This document shows positions 33,732 to 42,507 of a stretch of 64,000 nt of DNA, piece after piece. Position numbers and translations under genes: made by a program. Source of the DNA: a virus; the IMG/VR virus record IMGVR_UViG_3300020198_000009, positions 16,430 to 80,429 of that record. The stretch is one strand, 5' to 3'. The stretch's first letter is position 1, and each line of letters opens with the position of its first letter. The notes beneath the pieces are model-generated. The model had not been told where the DNA came from. It searched no databases and saw only the letters and a list, made by a program, of their open reading frames with translations.

Positions 33732-36629
33732 ATGTCGAGCGAGACCTTCATCGAGGACGGCGAAACCGGACGCCGCGTCATCGTCACGGACCGAAAGAAG
33801 ATTGCCGAGGCGGTACTGCATCTCAAGGGCAGGCCCCTCAAGCTCGACAACTACCGGCCCTTCCATGCCATCTACCGCACTTCGGCACAAAACCTTGTGA
33901 TACAGGCGGGACGGCAAGTGTCAAAATGTGGCACCGGCGAGAACATGATCCCCATGTTCAACGGCATGCCGGCCAGGCTCGGCGCCCTCCGGCCAGGCGA
34001 TAAGGTTTTGTCTCTGGCATCTGGCTACCGCCTGGTGACTGGACAGGTGAGCGACACCATCCAAGCCGGCAGGAAGCCATGCGTGCGCCTGACGACCCGC
34101 TTGGGGCACGAGCTGGAGGTCGCCCGGAGTCATCCGATTCGCGGTCTGTTCGACTACTATCCGGCGGGCGAACTCAAGATTGGCGACCGAGTGGCGGCTG
34201 TGCGTCGCGGCGGCTCCTTCACAGACCTGAACCCCATAACGCCGACCGAGGCCATGGTGCTCGCCTACATGATTGGCGACGGCAGCGCTCAGGGTAAGCA
34301 GAACTTCGGCTTCACGAACTCCAAACCGGAGATCTTGGCCGAGTTCCGGTCATGCTGCGCCATGCTGGGCCAGGTCGCGCCACGAGAGTACGAACGCAAG
34401 GGCTCCTTGACGCTTCGGCTCTCGCTGGCATCGGATGCCCCGGTTCGTCGTCTCCTGGAACATCAGGGTATCTATGGCAAGACCTCGGAAACGAAGTTCA
34501 TCCCAGCCGAGGTATTCGACCTCGATCGCGAGCGCACGGCGCTCTTCCTGAATCGACTCTGGGCGTGCGATGGCCATGCCAAGCAACTCAATCCTGGGAA
34601 ATATGAAATCCACTACGCCACAATCTCGAAAAAACTGGCCCATGGCGTTCAAGCGCTCCTGTGGAAGTTCGGAATCCCGGCCTCGGTATCCCGGAGTCAA
34701 CCGAAAGTCTATATAGGCACCAACAAATTCGCCTACAAGGTGCGAATTGAAACCCAAGAAGGTATCCGCCGCTTCTTGACCGAGATCGGCGCTTTCATGA
34801 AGAGCGAGAGCATCCCACTTCCGGCAGCCGAGAGTAACAATAACCGCGATACCATCCCGCAGGACGTGCAAAAGCTCATCACGGCACTCTACGAGCGCGC
34901 CCTGGCCCGGGATGCCCTGTGCGGACCCGGGCGTGCGGGGCGGCCTAGGGCTAGCATCACGGATCACGGCCTGCGCGCCACCCTAAAATACCCCCCCTCG
35001 CCACGAAAGATCGCCCAATACGTCGAGTTCTTTCAGCAGATCGGGCTCGGAGACGAACCGGAAACCATTACCCTCGAATCACTGATCAACAACGACGTGA
35101 TCTGGGATAAGATTATTGCGATCGAAGACATCGGCATGCAGGATTGTTACGACATCGAAGTCGATGTTCTGCACAACTACATCCTGGGCGGCGTTGTCAC
35201 CCATAACTCGACCACCCTGGGAAACTGGTCCATCACCGACGCCATCGGCGTGCCCCATTCCGAGCAGTTGATCGTCCTGCCCTCGATCATGCAGATGCGC
35301 CGCTTCTCATCGGACAAAGTGGGAAAAATCGTCGCCACCAGCCCGCTTGTCAAGAAATGGTTCGTCGACCACACCTGCGAGCGCGCCATCTACAAACGCA
35401 GCTTCCTCAACGGCTCGACCATGGAATTCGCCGCCATGACCCAGATGGAATCCATACGCGGCGGCGCCAAGAACCGGGTGTCGGAAGACGAAGTGCAGGA
35501 CATGGACCTGGACGCGCTTGCCATAGTGGAGGAGGTGCTAAGCGGACAAGCAAGTGACAAGATAGCAATTGCCCGCACCGGCACGGCCAAGACCGTCGGC
35601 AACACGCTGGATGTGACGTTCAAGAAATCGAGCCAGTGCGAATGGATAGTGCCATGCCCAAGCGGTCACCACAACGTCCCGAGCCCGGACAACATCGGCG
35701 ATCGGGGCTTCATTTGCAAGAAATGCCGCAGCCTCTGCGACGTGCGCGGTGGCTACTGGCGCTCCATGGCGGGCCTCGACGCCGAGTGGATGGGCTTCCA
35801 CATCCCCCAGATCATCCTGCCGCTCCATACCGAGGACCAAGGAAACTGGCGCAAGCTCCTGCGAAAGCGCAACGGCGGCGTCAGCCCGGTCGTCTTTCTC
35901 AACGAGGTCATGGGCATTCCTGCCGGCTCGGGCATCACCGCCCTGACCGAAGAGGACCTGATCAAGTGCTGCGAACCGGTCTACGAGATAGACCCCCACT
36001 ACTTCCGCGGCAAGGACCACGACATCGCCGTGGTATTCGGTACCTGCGACTGGGGCCTGATGGCCATCAAGAGCTTCACGATTGCCAGCATCTGGGGGAT
36101 CACCAAGGCCGGGCGCATCAAGCTGCTGTTTGCCTATCGCTTCCTGGACCCCGATCCCTACAAGCAGGTCGAGCAGATCATCCGGCTCTTCACGAACGCG
36201 GGGGTCGAGCTGGTCGGCTGCGACTGGGGCATGGGCATGATCCAGAGCCGCATCATCGAGGAGCAGATGCCCCAGGTCCCGGTCCATCGCTTTATGTACG
36301 TCGGCGAGCAGCGGGCCCTGATGAGCTGGTACAAGGAGGGCAAGCTCTGGCGGGTGAACCGTACCCAGGCCATGACCGAAGCTTTCGTCTGGATGAAGCG
36401 CCAGCGTTTCTGGTTCCCGAACTGGTCATGGTTCAAGGAATACATCGCGCCGGATATATTATGTATTTACGAAGAGGCAGTAAATCAAGTCACATTCAAG
36501 AACGATGTCATACGGTACGCACACCCCGATTCCCAGGCCGATGACGCCACTCACACCTGCGTCTACGCCCTGCTGCTCCTTTGGATCCTTTATGACCGCG
36601 GCCGTACGGAGTTCCATCTGGCAGGCTAG
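33732..36629 (+). CDS. Terminase large subunit, intein-containing precursor
   Basis: A 965-residue precursor. After removal of the 427-residue intein the terminase is about 538 residues, normal for the packaging motor. The ATPase P-loop is rebuilt by splicing: GRQVSK before the intein joins ST after it. Further motifs are the Walker-B-like RVSEDEVQDM, a zinc cluster (CPSGHH, then CKKCRSLC), and a C-terminal nuclease domain with acidic residues in TCDWG, GCDWGMG and QADDATH. The enzyme translocates DNA into the prohead and cuts it. AGG lies close to the ATG but the ribosome binding site is weak. The gene stands alone between two minus-strand operons. Confidence 0.9.
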   Translation: MSSETFIEDGETGRRVIVTDRKKIAEAVLHLKGRPLKLDNYRPFHAIYRTSAQNLVIQAGRQVSKCGTGENMIPMFNGMPARLGALRPGDKVLSLASGYRLVTGQVSDTIQAGRKPCVRLTTRLGHELEVARSHPIRGLFDYYPAGELKIGDRVAAVRRGGSFTDLNPITPTEAMVLAYMIGDGSAQGKQNFGFTNSKPEILAEFRSCCAMLGQVAPREYERKGSLTLRLSLASDAPVRRLLEHQGIYGKTSETKFIPAEVFDLDRERTALFLNRLWACDGHAKQLNPGKYEIHYATISKKLAHGVQALLWKFGIPASVSRSQPKVYIGTNKFAYKVRIETQEGIRRFLTEIGAFMKSESIPLPAAESNNNRDTIPQDVQKLITALYERALARDALCGPGRAGRPRASITDHGLRATLKYPPSPRKIAQYVEFFQQIGLGDEPETITLESLINNDVIWDKIIAIEDIGMQDCYDIEVDVLHNYILGGVVTHNSTTLGNWSITDAIGVPHSEQLIVLPSIMQMRRFSSDKVGKIVATSPLVKKWFVDHTCERAIYKRSFLNGSTMEFAAMTQMESIRGGAKNRVSEDEVQDMDLDALAIVEEVLSGQASDKIAIARTGTAKTVGNTLDVTFKKSSQCEWIVPCPSGHHNVPSPDNIGDRGFICKKCRSLCDVRGGYWRSMAGLDAEWMGFHIPQIILPLHTEDQGNWRKLLRKRNGGVSPVVFLNEVMGIPAGSGITALTEEDLIKCCEPVYEIDPHYFRGKDHDIAVVFGTCDWGLMAIKSFTIASIWGITKAGRIKLLFAYRFLDPDPYKQVEQIIRLFTNAGVELVGCDWGMGMIQSRIIEEQMPQVPVHRFMYVGEQRALMSWYKEGKLWRVNRTQAMTEAFVWMKRQRFWFPNWSWFKEYIAPDILCIYEEAVNQVTFKNDVIRYAHPDSQADDATHTCVYALLLLWILYDRGRTEFHLAG
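33927..35207 (+). mobile_element. LAGLIDADG intein in terminase P-loop
   Basis: An in-frame intein of 427 residues starting at Cys (CGTGENMI) and ending VVTHN, with Ser as the first residue of the C-extein. The splicing blocks are present: block A, a block B-like RSHPIRG, and F/G (YDIEV, then HNYILGGVVTHN). A homing endonuclease lies between them, with two LAGLIDADG helices (VLAYMIGDGS at about precursor residue 176, LFLNRLWACDGH at about 271). The usual block-B Thr is Ala (ARSH). Insertion is exactly between the Lys and Ser of the P-loop, a classic intein site. Confidence 0.93.
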
Positions 36630-36775
36630 GCCCGATGCGTCGCCCCGCAGTCCCGGCAAATCACGACCTGCTCGCTCTGGGCCAACGCACCGTCCGAGCC
36701 GCGCTTTTCGAGTTCCTGGGTATCGACGTTGCCCGACTCGCAGACCTGGCAGTGGAGGCGTCCGTCCTTGATCAT
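36626..36775 (-). CDS. Small zinc-ribbon protein
   Basis: A 49-residue protein with two CxxC pairs (CQVC near residue 9, CRDC near residue 43), the layout of a minimal zinc ribbon. It starts two bases after the lysin stop codon, so it is presumably translationally coupled. Its stop overlaps that of the terminase on the other strand. The longer open frame would overlap the lysin wholly and is rejected. Confidence 0.65.
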   Translation of the reverse strand: MIKDGRLHCQVCESGNVDTQELEKRGSDGALAQSEQVVICRDCGATHRA

Positions 36776-36777
36776 GG

Positions 36778-37269
36778 CTAGGCCGCCAGATTGAGGTAAC
36801 GCAGCGCGTAGCGCTTGTCGAGGGATATCAGATGGCGTGAATACGCTGGGTCGGTGGCGTACCCGCACTCGCGCAGCCCGTTGGCCCAGCCCTCGAAATC
36901 CCCCTTGGCCAGCTTGAAGAGCGGTCGATACCGCTTGCCCAGTAGGAACTTGGCGTGATCCACGAAGGACTCGACCATGCTAGGGTAGGCCCGGAAGTAG
37001 TGGTACTCGGTCACGTAGCGGCCATGGCGCCACTCCTTGGTGCGTCGCAGGACCTTGGGGCCGGCCCAACGCTCGTCGGCCTTGACCCCGAAGTAGTTCT
37101 TGGCGCCGCCGGCATCGCTCTTGCCGCCGTTGGATTCGAGTAGCCACTGGGCGAACGTGATGCCGGCCGGCACCCCGAAGAGCCGCTCGGTGGCCTGGGA
37201 GGCCTTGGCGGCCTCGTCCCAGAGGGCCCGGGCGGACGTGCCGGGCTTGGGCCAGTTGCTATTGGGCAT
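36778..37269 (-). CDS. GH73-type peptidoglycan hydrolase (endolysin candidate)
   Basis: A 163-residue single-domain enzyme of the FlgJ/glucosaminidase type, expected to cut the glycan strands of peptidoglycan. It contains GITFAQWLLESNGGKS with candidate catalytic E45, NYFGVKAD, a conserved YFRAYPSMVESFVDHAKFL segment, and ECGYATDPAYSRHLI near the end, in family order. There is no signal peptide or binding domain, so release would need a holin, or the enzyme could be a virion component. The gene overlaps the upstream one by 11 bases. Confidence 0.9.
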   Translation of the reverse strand: MPNSNWPKPGTSARALWDEAAKASQATERLFGVPAGITFAQWLLESNGGKSDAGGAKNYFGVKADERWAGPKVLRRTKEWRHGRYVTEYHYFRAYPSMVESFVDHAKFLLGKRYRPLFKLAKGDFEGWANGLRECGYATDPAYSRHLISLDKRYALRYLNLAA

Positions 37270-37708
37270 CCGATGTTCCCTCTATCGCGGCGACGTAAGC
37301 CTGACGGGAGACCTTCTCGAAGGTCTTGTTGAGCGAAATCGTCCAACAGTCGGCCTTCATCACCAGGACCAGGGTGGCACCTGGCAAGACGCCAACCCAT
37401 TGCGACGATTGCTCGTGGAGAATGGACATTCGAACACCGCGCAAAGCGGCCTCAAGCTTGAGGGTTTGCTTCCGATCGCTGGTGTCGTCAATCAGCACGA
37501 AGCTGAACGCGTCATCCTGGTTGACCCCGCTCCAGCGGGCCAGTTTCCCCTGCACATCGACGTACTCGAACTCGCAGCCCACCTGGGGGATCTGGGGCTC
37601 GTAGTAGAGCTGGAAGGCGATCAGGTTGCCGGGATCGATGGCCTGGCCATCGAGATCGATCCGGGTGGTCGCGAGCGTGCCTTCCGAGGTGGCCTTGACG
37701 ACGCTCAT
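37259..37708 (-). CDS. Unknown beta-rich protein before lysin
   Basis: A 149-residue protein starting MSVVKATSEGTLATTRI with GGAGG upstream. Strand-rich sequence (LIAFQLYYEP, FSFVLIDDT) suggests a compact beta domain. It overlaps both neighbours slightly. No family is recognised. Confidence 0.65.
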   Translation of the reverse strand: MSVVKATSEGTLATTRIDLDGQAIDPGNLIAFQLYYEPQIPQVGCEFEYVDVQGKLARWSGVNQDDAFSFVLIDDTSDRKQTLKLEAALRGVRMSILHEQSSQWVGVLPGATLVLVMKADCWTISLNKTFEKVSRQAYVAAIEGTSDAQ

Positions 37709-37998
37709 GGGGTAGCCTCCCCGGACGGCTCCTGCGCCTCCATGAAGTCCGGAAGCAAGCGCCGACTGATGCCGCTCTCCGAGAGAATGTTCCAGACGAC
37801 ACCGCCATTGACGAGCCGAGCAGCCTGGTCTTCGAGGACGTCGACACCGACCCATGCCTCCTCGTCGGTCTCGAACTGCGAACGGATGGACCGGAAGACC
37901 TCCTGGCGCTCGGCGGCGGGCTTGCGCATGGCGAGCGGATTTGCGCGCAGCGCCGCCAGAAAGCCCTGGTCGAGTTGGCGCGCCTCGTCTATTCCCAT
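37705..37998 (-). CDS. Small unknown protein
   Basis: A 97-residue protein beginning MGIDEARQLDQG. It overlaps the next gene by four bases (ATGA) and the previous one by ten. It is acidic, with helical and short beta parts. A much longer frame exists but runs antisense through the opposing gene, so the short form is chosen. Confidence 0.55.
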   Translation of the reverse strand: MGIDEARQLDQGFLAALRANPLAMRKPAAERQEVFRSIRSQFETDEEAWVGVDVLEDQAARLVNGGVVWNILSESGISRRLLPDFMEAQEPSGEATP

Positions 37999-38099
37999 GG
38001 ATCGATCTCGCTCTCGAACTCCTTGTCGGCCAGCGCCTGGCGCAACCAGGGATCGATCGGGGCCACCTCGCCCGGGATGGTCTGACTGGTCTCGTCCAT
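37989..38099 (-). CDS. Very small acidic protein
   Basis: A 36-residue reading frame (MDETSQTIPGEVAP and on to ESEIDPWE) starting right after an AT-rich stretch that contains TATTAT on the minus strand. It overlaps the following gene by ten bases, as is usual in this operon. Its existence rests on coupling and on the otherwise empty stretch. Confidence 0.4.
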   Translation of the reverse strand: MDETSQTIPGEVAPIDPWLRQALADKEFESEIDPWE

Positions 38100-38103
38100 G
38101 AAT

Positions 38104-38126
38104 AATAAGGATAGCAGGTAGGACCA
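38104..38126 (+). promoter_or_regulatory. Intergenic promoter with AGGTAGGACCA
   Basis: The AT-rich run AATAATAAGGATAG precedes AGGTAGGACCA (38116-38126), which leads into AGGAG and the TTG start of the next gene. The -10 is not certain (TAATAA or GATAGC). It serves the long plus-strand operon that includes the RNA polymerase fusion. Confidence 0.5.
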
Positions 38127-38139
38127 GCAGGAGCAACCA

Positions 38140-38694
38140 TTGGATCGAGCCTGGGAAATCGCCGCCGCCCTCGACTTCGTGGCCGAGTGCCGGGGCAAGG
38201 CGGCCGCCATCCACATCGGCCCCAACTCGGAGCGCCTGGCCGAGAAACTCCTGGTCATGCGCCGCATTCCTACCGAACGCGCCCCGCTCGACGCAATCGG
38301 CAAGCAGCGATTTGCGCGGGCATTCGAGAATCTTTCCGAAGAAGGGAAAGACCGCCTGTCGGTGCGCGTCCAGCCCTTCAAGCAGGCCAGCGAGTTCGCC
38401 TACATCTCCGAAGTGCCCATCGCCGGCGAGCACTTCTCGAACCAGCGCCTGGAAAACGACTACATGTTCAAGCATCCGGTCATCAGCACGCTCCATCCAG
38501 CCCCCTGGGTCGGGGCGGCGCTGGGGGCCGTCGTGGGCCGACGGTTACACAAGAACCTCCTGGGCTCGGCCATGATCGGCGGCTCCGCCGGCCTGCTCGC
38601 CGAGGGCGCCCATCGCCTGAATTTCCTGCTCGGGGCCCGCAAACAGCTCCAGGCAGGCAAGAACCCGCTCGATCGCAGGTTCGCCAAGCTGTGA
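38140..38694 (+). CDS. Membrane-associated unknown protein
   Basis: A 184-residue protein starting at TTG with AGGAG six bases upstream. Residues 125-155 (GAALGAVVGRRLHKNLLGSAMIGGSAGLLAE) form glycine-zipper-like hydrophobic helices, a composition shared with several tagged virion-type proteins. Its stop overlaps the next GTG (GTGA). No domain is recognised. Confidence 0.65.
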   Translation: MDRAWEIAAALDFVAECRGKAAAIHIGPNSERLAEKLLVMRRIPTERAPLDAIGKQRFARAFENLSEEGKDRLSVRVQPFKQASEFAYISEVPIAGEHFSNQRLENDYMFKHPVISTLHPAPWVGAALGAVVGRRLHKNLLGSAMIGGSAGLLAEGAHRLNFLLGARKQLQAGKNPLDRRFAKL

Positions 38695-38885
38695 CCAGCG
38701 AGTTCCTGGTGAACTGGCACCACGTCGCCCTGGCGGGATTGTTCGCCGTCAGCCCCCTCCTGCTCGCCGGCCTCATCATCCTGGCCAGCATCCTCCAGGG
38801 CCGCTGTACGGCCTGCGCCGGGAAGCTCGCCGGCAGGCACTTCCCCTGGTGGCTGTGCGCGGCATGCAAGGCGGGCAGACCATGA
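38691..38885 (+). CDS. Small membrane protein with zinc-ribbon cysteines
   Basis: A 64-residue protein beginning at GTG within GTGA. Residues 12-35 form one clear transmembrane helix (LAGLFAVSPLLLAGLIIL). It is followed by a CTAC motif and a CAAC motif near the C-terminus, which could form a cytoplasmic zinc ribbon. The next gene overlaps through ATGA. A small membrane protein near the lysis gene could be a holin-type factor, but the cysteines are unusual for that. Confidence 0.6.
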   Translation: MTSEFLVNWHHVALAGLFAVSPLLLAGLIILASILQGRCTACAGKLAGRHFPWWLCAACKAGRP

Positions 38886-39997
38886 TCCGCACCACCAAGT
38901 CGCTCTACCTGCGCACGGTCGAACTGGCCAAGGACACGGTACCCGAGCCCTTCCTGAATTACGGCCACGCCGACGATCTGGGCCTGGGCTGGTTTCCATC
39001 GCGCGAGGCGTTCTCGGACAATGCCGATCCGGTCTTTTGGCGTGGGTTGCCACGCTTCTGCGGGGCGGTCTTCCCCTACCGCCACAACTTCCAGACCCTC
39101 TCACACCTGACCATCATCCCCTATACCGAATTCAATCAGCTCGATCGCCAGAAACGCTTCTGTCTGCCCAACCGGCGACGCACCGGCAAGACGCCCGCCG
39201 GAGTCTTCGGCATCGAGCGCCTGCGCCGCAAACACAAGGTCCTGGTGGTCACCGACGACGAGGCCGCGGTCTGCAAGGATCCCGACACGATCGCCGTGAG
39301 CAACCTCGACGCCACCCTGATTCGCTTCATCTGCCGCGCGGCCCACAACATCGAGGTACAGGGCTCGACCGCGGGCTGGACGGCCAGGATGTTCGATCTC
39401 GCGCGCCATGGCACCCCGGTGAGCGTCAACGGCGTGGACATGGTCGAGCACGTCGCGGGCAAGATCCTGGAGATGTTCCACCAGCGCGCATCGCTGCCCA
39501 TCCTGACCCACCGCGCCGTCGAGTACCTCAACTGCCTGCTGCCCATCCAGCGCATGGCCGTCATCGGCATCCTCAAGCAGGAGCACAACCTCGATCTGTC
39601 CCGCACGTTGCCCGACGACTTCCATGTCTTCCGCCGCGAGGGGGATTTCTATGATGCCGTGGGGCAGGCGCTCCGTGCCAAGCTGGCCGACGCGCGCTTC
39701 GAACCGCCTTTCGGGATCCAGGTGACCAGCCGGGACGGCAGGCGCCTGCTGGTGCCCTACGAACGGGGAGTCCTGGGGGCGGTACTGGCCGAGCTGGTGG
39801 GCGCCAGGCTCGACCTGCTCGACTGGGCCTATGATCAATTGCAGGAGCTCCCTCACTTCTATCTCTTCAAGGAGCACGAGCAGCTGGCCACCCGGGCCGA
39901 GGTCTCGCGCAAGGTCGAAGAGGTGGCCCTGGCCGTCTTGAGCCGCATGGCCGCCGAGGCCGACGCCCGCAAACCGATCGGGAGGATAGCGCAATGA
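38882..39997 (+). CDS. Unknown 371-residue protein
   Basis: Starts at an ATG overlapping the upstream TGA. Residues about 105-145 (GVFGIERL, then KVLVVTDDEAAVCKD and TIAVSN) look faintly like a Toprim-type alpha/beta unit, but the acidic residues are not convincingly placed. The rest is mixed helical. Its stop overlaps the first MTPY-tagged gene. Function unknown. Confidence 0.6.
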   Translation: MIRTTKSLYLRTVELAKDTVPEPFLNYGHADDLGLGWFPSREAFSDNADPVFWRGLPRFCGAVFPYRHNFQTLSHLTIIPYTEFNQLDRQKRFCLPNRRRTGKTPAGVFGIERLRRKHKVLVVTDDEAAVCKDPDTIAVSNLDATLIRFICRAAHNIEVQGSTAGWTARMFDLARHGTPVSVNGVDMVEHVAGKILEMFHQRASLPILTHRAVEYLNCLLPIQRMAVIGILKQEHNLDLSRTLPDDFHVFRREGDFYDAVGQALRAKLADARFEPPFGIQVTSRDGRRLLVPYERGVLGAVLAELVGARLDLLDWAYDQLQELPHFYLFKEHEQLATRAEVSRKVEEVALAVLSRMAAEADARKPIGRIAQ

Positions 39998-41454
39998 CCC
40001 CCTACGAGCACTACCTGCTGGCCAAGGAAGCGAACTGGCTGGGGAATATCGGCCAGGGGTTTGCGCAAGCCGGCCGCAACGTCGGCCAGGCCGCCAAGCA
40101 GACCTGGACATTCGCGCGCAACCAAGGCCAGGAGCAGTCGGCCAATTGGTTTGGCCGCCAGCTGGGTGAAAACGCCATACGGGGCTATCGCAACGAGCCC
40201 CTCTCAGCCTGGGGGCAACTCAAGGCCTTCGGGGTCGGCGTCTTGAGTCCGACTGCCGGCCAGGCCATGCTCGCCAGCCACTCGGGCGGGCGGGCAGTCG
40301 GGGGCGCTCAGGCGATCGCCGACTGGGCGCGGCCCCACCTGGCTCGCTTCGGTCGGCCCAAGCCCCAACCGGTCCATCCGGGGCTGCTGATCGCCGGCGG
40401 CCTGGGTGCCGGGGCGGCGGGCTACGGGGCCGCCCGGCTCATCGACGCCAAACAGCAGGAGGCCCAGGCGCAACGCCAGAACGCCCTGCTATCGCGCCAA
40501 TTGACGCCCTACGAGGAGGCTCCGTACCAGAAGGTCGCCCAGATCCGGGCCCTGCTGGACACCGAGCGCGACCTGCGCGCGGGCCTGATGGCCTCAGCCA
40601 AGGCCGCCGCGGCCCGGCGTGCCGAAGCCTGGCGCCACGGATCCCGCGAGGCCGAAGCCGAATCGGAAGGCGAGCCGGGCGGCGTCAAGCGGGCCGAGCT
40701 CGATCGCACCGCCACCAGGCTCCTGCGCGCCATCGAGCCGAAGTATGGCGGCTGCTGCCAGGATCTCGTCGAAGGCAAGGCGCTCGACAACGCCCATGCC
40801 CGTGGTGACCACCTACTAACCGAAAACGATGTCCAGAAAGCCTGGCGGGAGCATGGCCGGCCCTACCTCATCCGTGAGAAGCTCGAAAAATCCGAGAGCT
40901 TGCCACACAAACTCGCCAGCCGCATCTTCCTGGGCGGGGCGGTCTCGGGCCCGCAGGCCAACTGGCGTGAGGGGATCAAGCGCAAGCTCTGGGAGAAGGG
41001 CCACAGCGTCATCGATCCCCGCAAGCCCTTCGTCAAGTGGAATCCGCTCTCGGACATCTACAAGGAGCTCGCGGGCATGATGAGGGCCGACAAGGTGTTC
41101 TTCTTCCGGCCCGGGGGCTTTTCTGAGCGCGAGAAGGCCGTGCTGGAGGCCGCGAAGAAACCCTACCAGGTGGTGCGCAAGCCCGAGGAGATCGTCCAGG
41201 CCGTCGAACAGAAGCGGGCCTACGATGCTATGCTGCCGGTCGATCTGCGCGGGGCCGGGACCCAGACGCCCTCGGCCTTCCCGGTCGACCAGCACGGCCA
41301 GCCCATGACCACCTTGCGCGGCATGCTCGAAGGCGACCTCGCTATGATCACCCTGGCAAGGTACCTGCGCGACAAGAAGCTCAGCGAATTCGATCCCATC
41401 CTCTTGTCGCTGCTCGAACAGGCGGGCAAGCGCGCACTGACCAGGAGGCCCTGA
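39994..41454 (+). CDS. Tagged protein with deoxyribosyltransferase-like domain
   Basis: A 486-residue protein with the N-terminal tag MTPYEHYLLAKEAN. Residues 125-150 are a Gly/Ala-rich hydrophobic segment. The C-terminal part has IFLGGAVSGPQANWREGI (about residues 311-328) followed by LWEKGHSVIDP, ADKVFFF and a predicted alpha/beta layout. This resembles nucleoside 2-deoxyribosyltransferase-like (Nuc_deoxyrib_tr_2) folds, which bind and cleave nucleosides or nucleotide sugars. If the tag targets the capsid, the domain could be carried into the cell. GGAGG precedes the start. Confidence 0.65.
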   Translation: MTPYEHYLLAKEANWLGNIGQGFAQAGRNVGQAAKQTWTFARNQGQEQSANWFGRQLGENAIRGYRNEPLSAWGQLKAFGVGVLSPTAGQAMLASHSGGRAVGGAQAIADWARPHLARFGRPKPQPVHPGLLIAGGLGAGAAGYGAARLIDAKQQEAQAQRQNALLSRQLTPYEEAPYQKVAQIRALLDTERDLRAGLMASAKAAAARRAEAWRHGSREAEAESEGEPGGVKRAELDRTATRLLRAIEPKYGGCCQDLVEGKALDNAHARGDHLLTENDVQKAWREHGRPYLIREKLEKSESLPHKLASRIFLGGAVSGPQANWREGIKRKLWEKGHSVIDPRKPFVKWNPLSDIYKELAGMMRADKVFFFRPGGFSEREKAVLEAAKKPYQVVRKPEEIVQAVEQKRAYDAMLPVDLRGAGTQTPSAFPVDQHGQPMTTLRGMLEGDLAMITLARYLRDKKLSEFDPILLSLLEQAGKRALTRRP

Positions 41455-41455
41455 C

Positions 41456-42064
41456 ATGACCCCGTACGAGTGCTACATGGAGCTGATGAAGACGGCCCAT
41501 TCGGCCGAGATGGATCGCCTATCGGACCTGGAAAAGGAAGCTTTCTTCGGGGCGCTGGCAGCGGGACTTGGTCGCGGTTTCGCGGGGGCGGGCGCGGCGA
41601 TGCGCGCGGGTGGCGGATTGGGGCAAACCCTCGGCGCTTTTACCAGCCGGTTCAGCCGGGGATGGAGATCCGCCACGCAGCCGCGAGTAGCGAGCCGGGG
41701 CCTCGGCACCAACCAAACCTTCAGACGGCCCCCAAGACCGGCAGCGCCCACTTCAACCGCCACGGCGAGTGGCCAGACGTCTTCGGGAGTCGCCAGCGGC
41801 AACGCCCCGGGCTTCATGGGCACGCCCATCGGAACGACCATGAAGAACTGGAAACAGATGACCCCGGCTGAGATGATGCAAGGGGCAGGATCGGTCCTGG
41901 CGGGCGCCGGCGGCCTGCTCACCGGCCTGGGGCTCATGCGGCCGGCCGCCAAGGCGCGCAGCCTCATGGGTCCGGCCGCGACGGTCGCCACCGGCCTGGC
42001 CATCGGCGGTGGCCTCTCGGGAGCGGGCAAGGCCCTGGCGGGTCCGGGATACACCAACTACTAG
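41456..42064 (+). CDS. Tagged glycine-rich protein (MTPYECYM)
   Basis: A 202-residue protein beginning MTPYECYMELMKTAH with GGAGG upstream. It is Gly/Ala/Arg-rich, with low-complexity Pro/Thr/Ser in the middle and a long hydrophobic Gly-rich C-terminal half (LAGAGGLLTGLGLM, VATGLAIGGGLSGAGKAL). This composition suggests membrane-active helices like those of ejected internal proteins. No enzyme motif. Confidence 0.7.
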   Translation: MTPYECYMELMKTAHSAEMDRLSDLEKEAFFGALAAGLGRGFAGAGAAMRAGGGLGQTLGAFTSRFSRGWRSATQPRVASRGLGTNQTFRRPPRPAAPTSTATASGQTSSGVASGNAPGFMGTPIGTTMKNWKQMTPAEMMQGAGSVLAGAGGLLTGLGLMRPAAKARSLMGPAATVATGLAIGGGLSGAGKALAGPGYTNY

Positions 42065-42077
42065 GAGGGCAGGCACC

Positions 42078-42500
42078 ATGACCCCATACGAGCTGTACAT
42101 GGCCAGGCAGAAGGAAGCGGCCTGGTCCGACTTCACCGATGCGTTCGTGAACGCCAAGAACTACTTCGGCGGTCGCAATCCCCAGGGGCTCAGGCAGGCC
42201 GCCACCGCCGCCAAGTTCGGCTTGGGCGATCTCGGCCGAGGGGCCGCCAATGTCTTGGGGCACATCCCCCAGGCCTATCCCCACCTGGCCGGCGCCGCCA
42301 CCGCCGCCAGCCTCGGCAGCATGGCCCTGGGGGGTCTGCGGGCCCTGCGCGAAGACCGCATGGCCGCCCAGGCCGGCCAGGAAGTCACCAGGGCCTTCAA
42401 GCCGCAGGCCACCAGACTGACCGACAGCGGCAAACTCGCCCTGGTAGGGGCTGCCGGCGTCGGCGGCGGCTACCTGCTCGGCCGGGCCGGCAACCAGTAG
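42078..42500 (+). CDS. Tagged glycine-rich protein (MTPYELYM)
   Basis: A 140-residue protein starting MTPYELYMARQKEAA, with TAGGAGGG upstream. A Gly/Ala-rich helix pair follows the tag (LAGAATAASLGSMALGGL, then ALVGAAGVGGGYLLG). It is a sibling in composition of the preceding gene and lies just before the polymerase fusion. Confidence 0.7.
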   Translation: MTPYELYMARQKEAAWSDFTDAFVNAKNYFGGRNPQGLRQAATAAKFGLGDLGRGAANVLGHIPQAYPHLAGAATAASLGSMALGGLRALREDRMAAQAGQEVTRAFKPQATRLTDSGKLALVGAAGVGGGYLLGRAGNQ

Positions 42501-42507
42501 GCACGCC

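Noticed and set aside
38882-39997. Toprim/primase assignment
   Set aside because: The beta-strand pattern KVLVVTDDE is suggestive, but the Glu and DxD positions expected in Toprim are not present in order.
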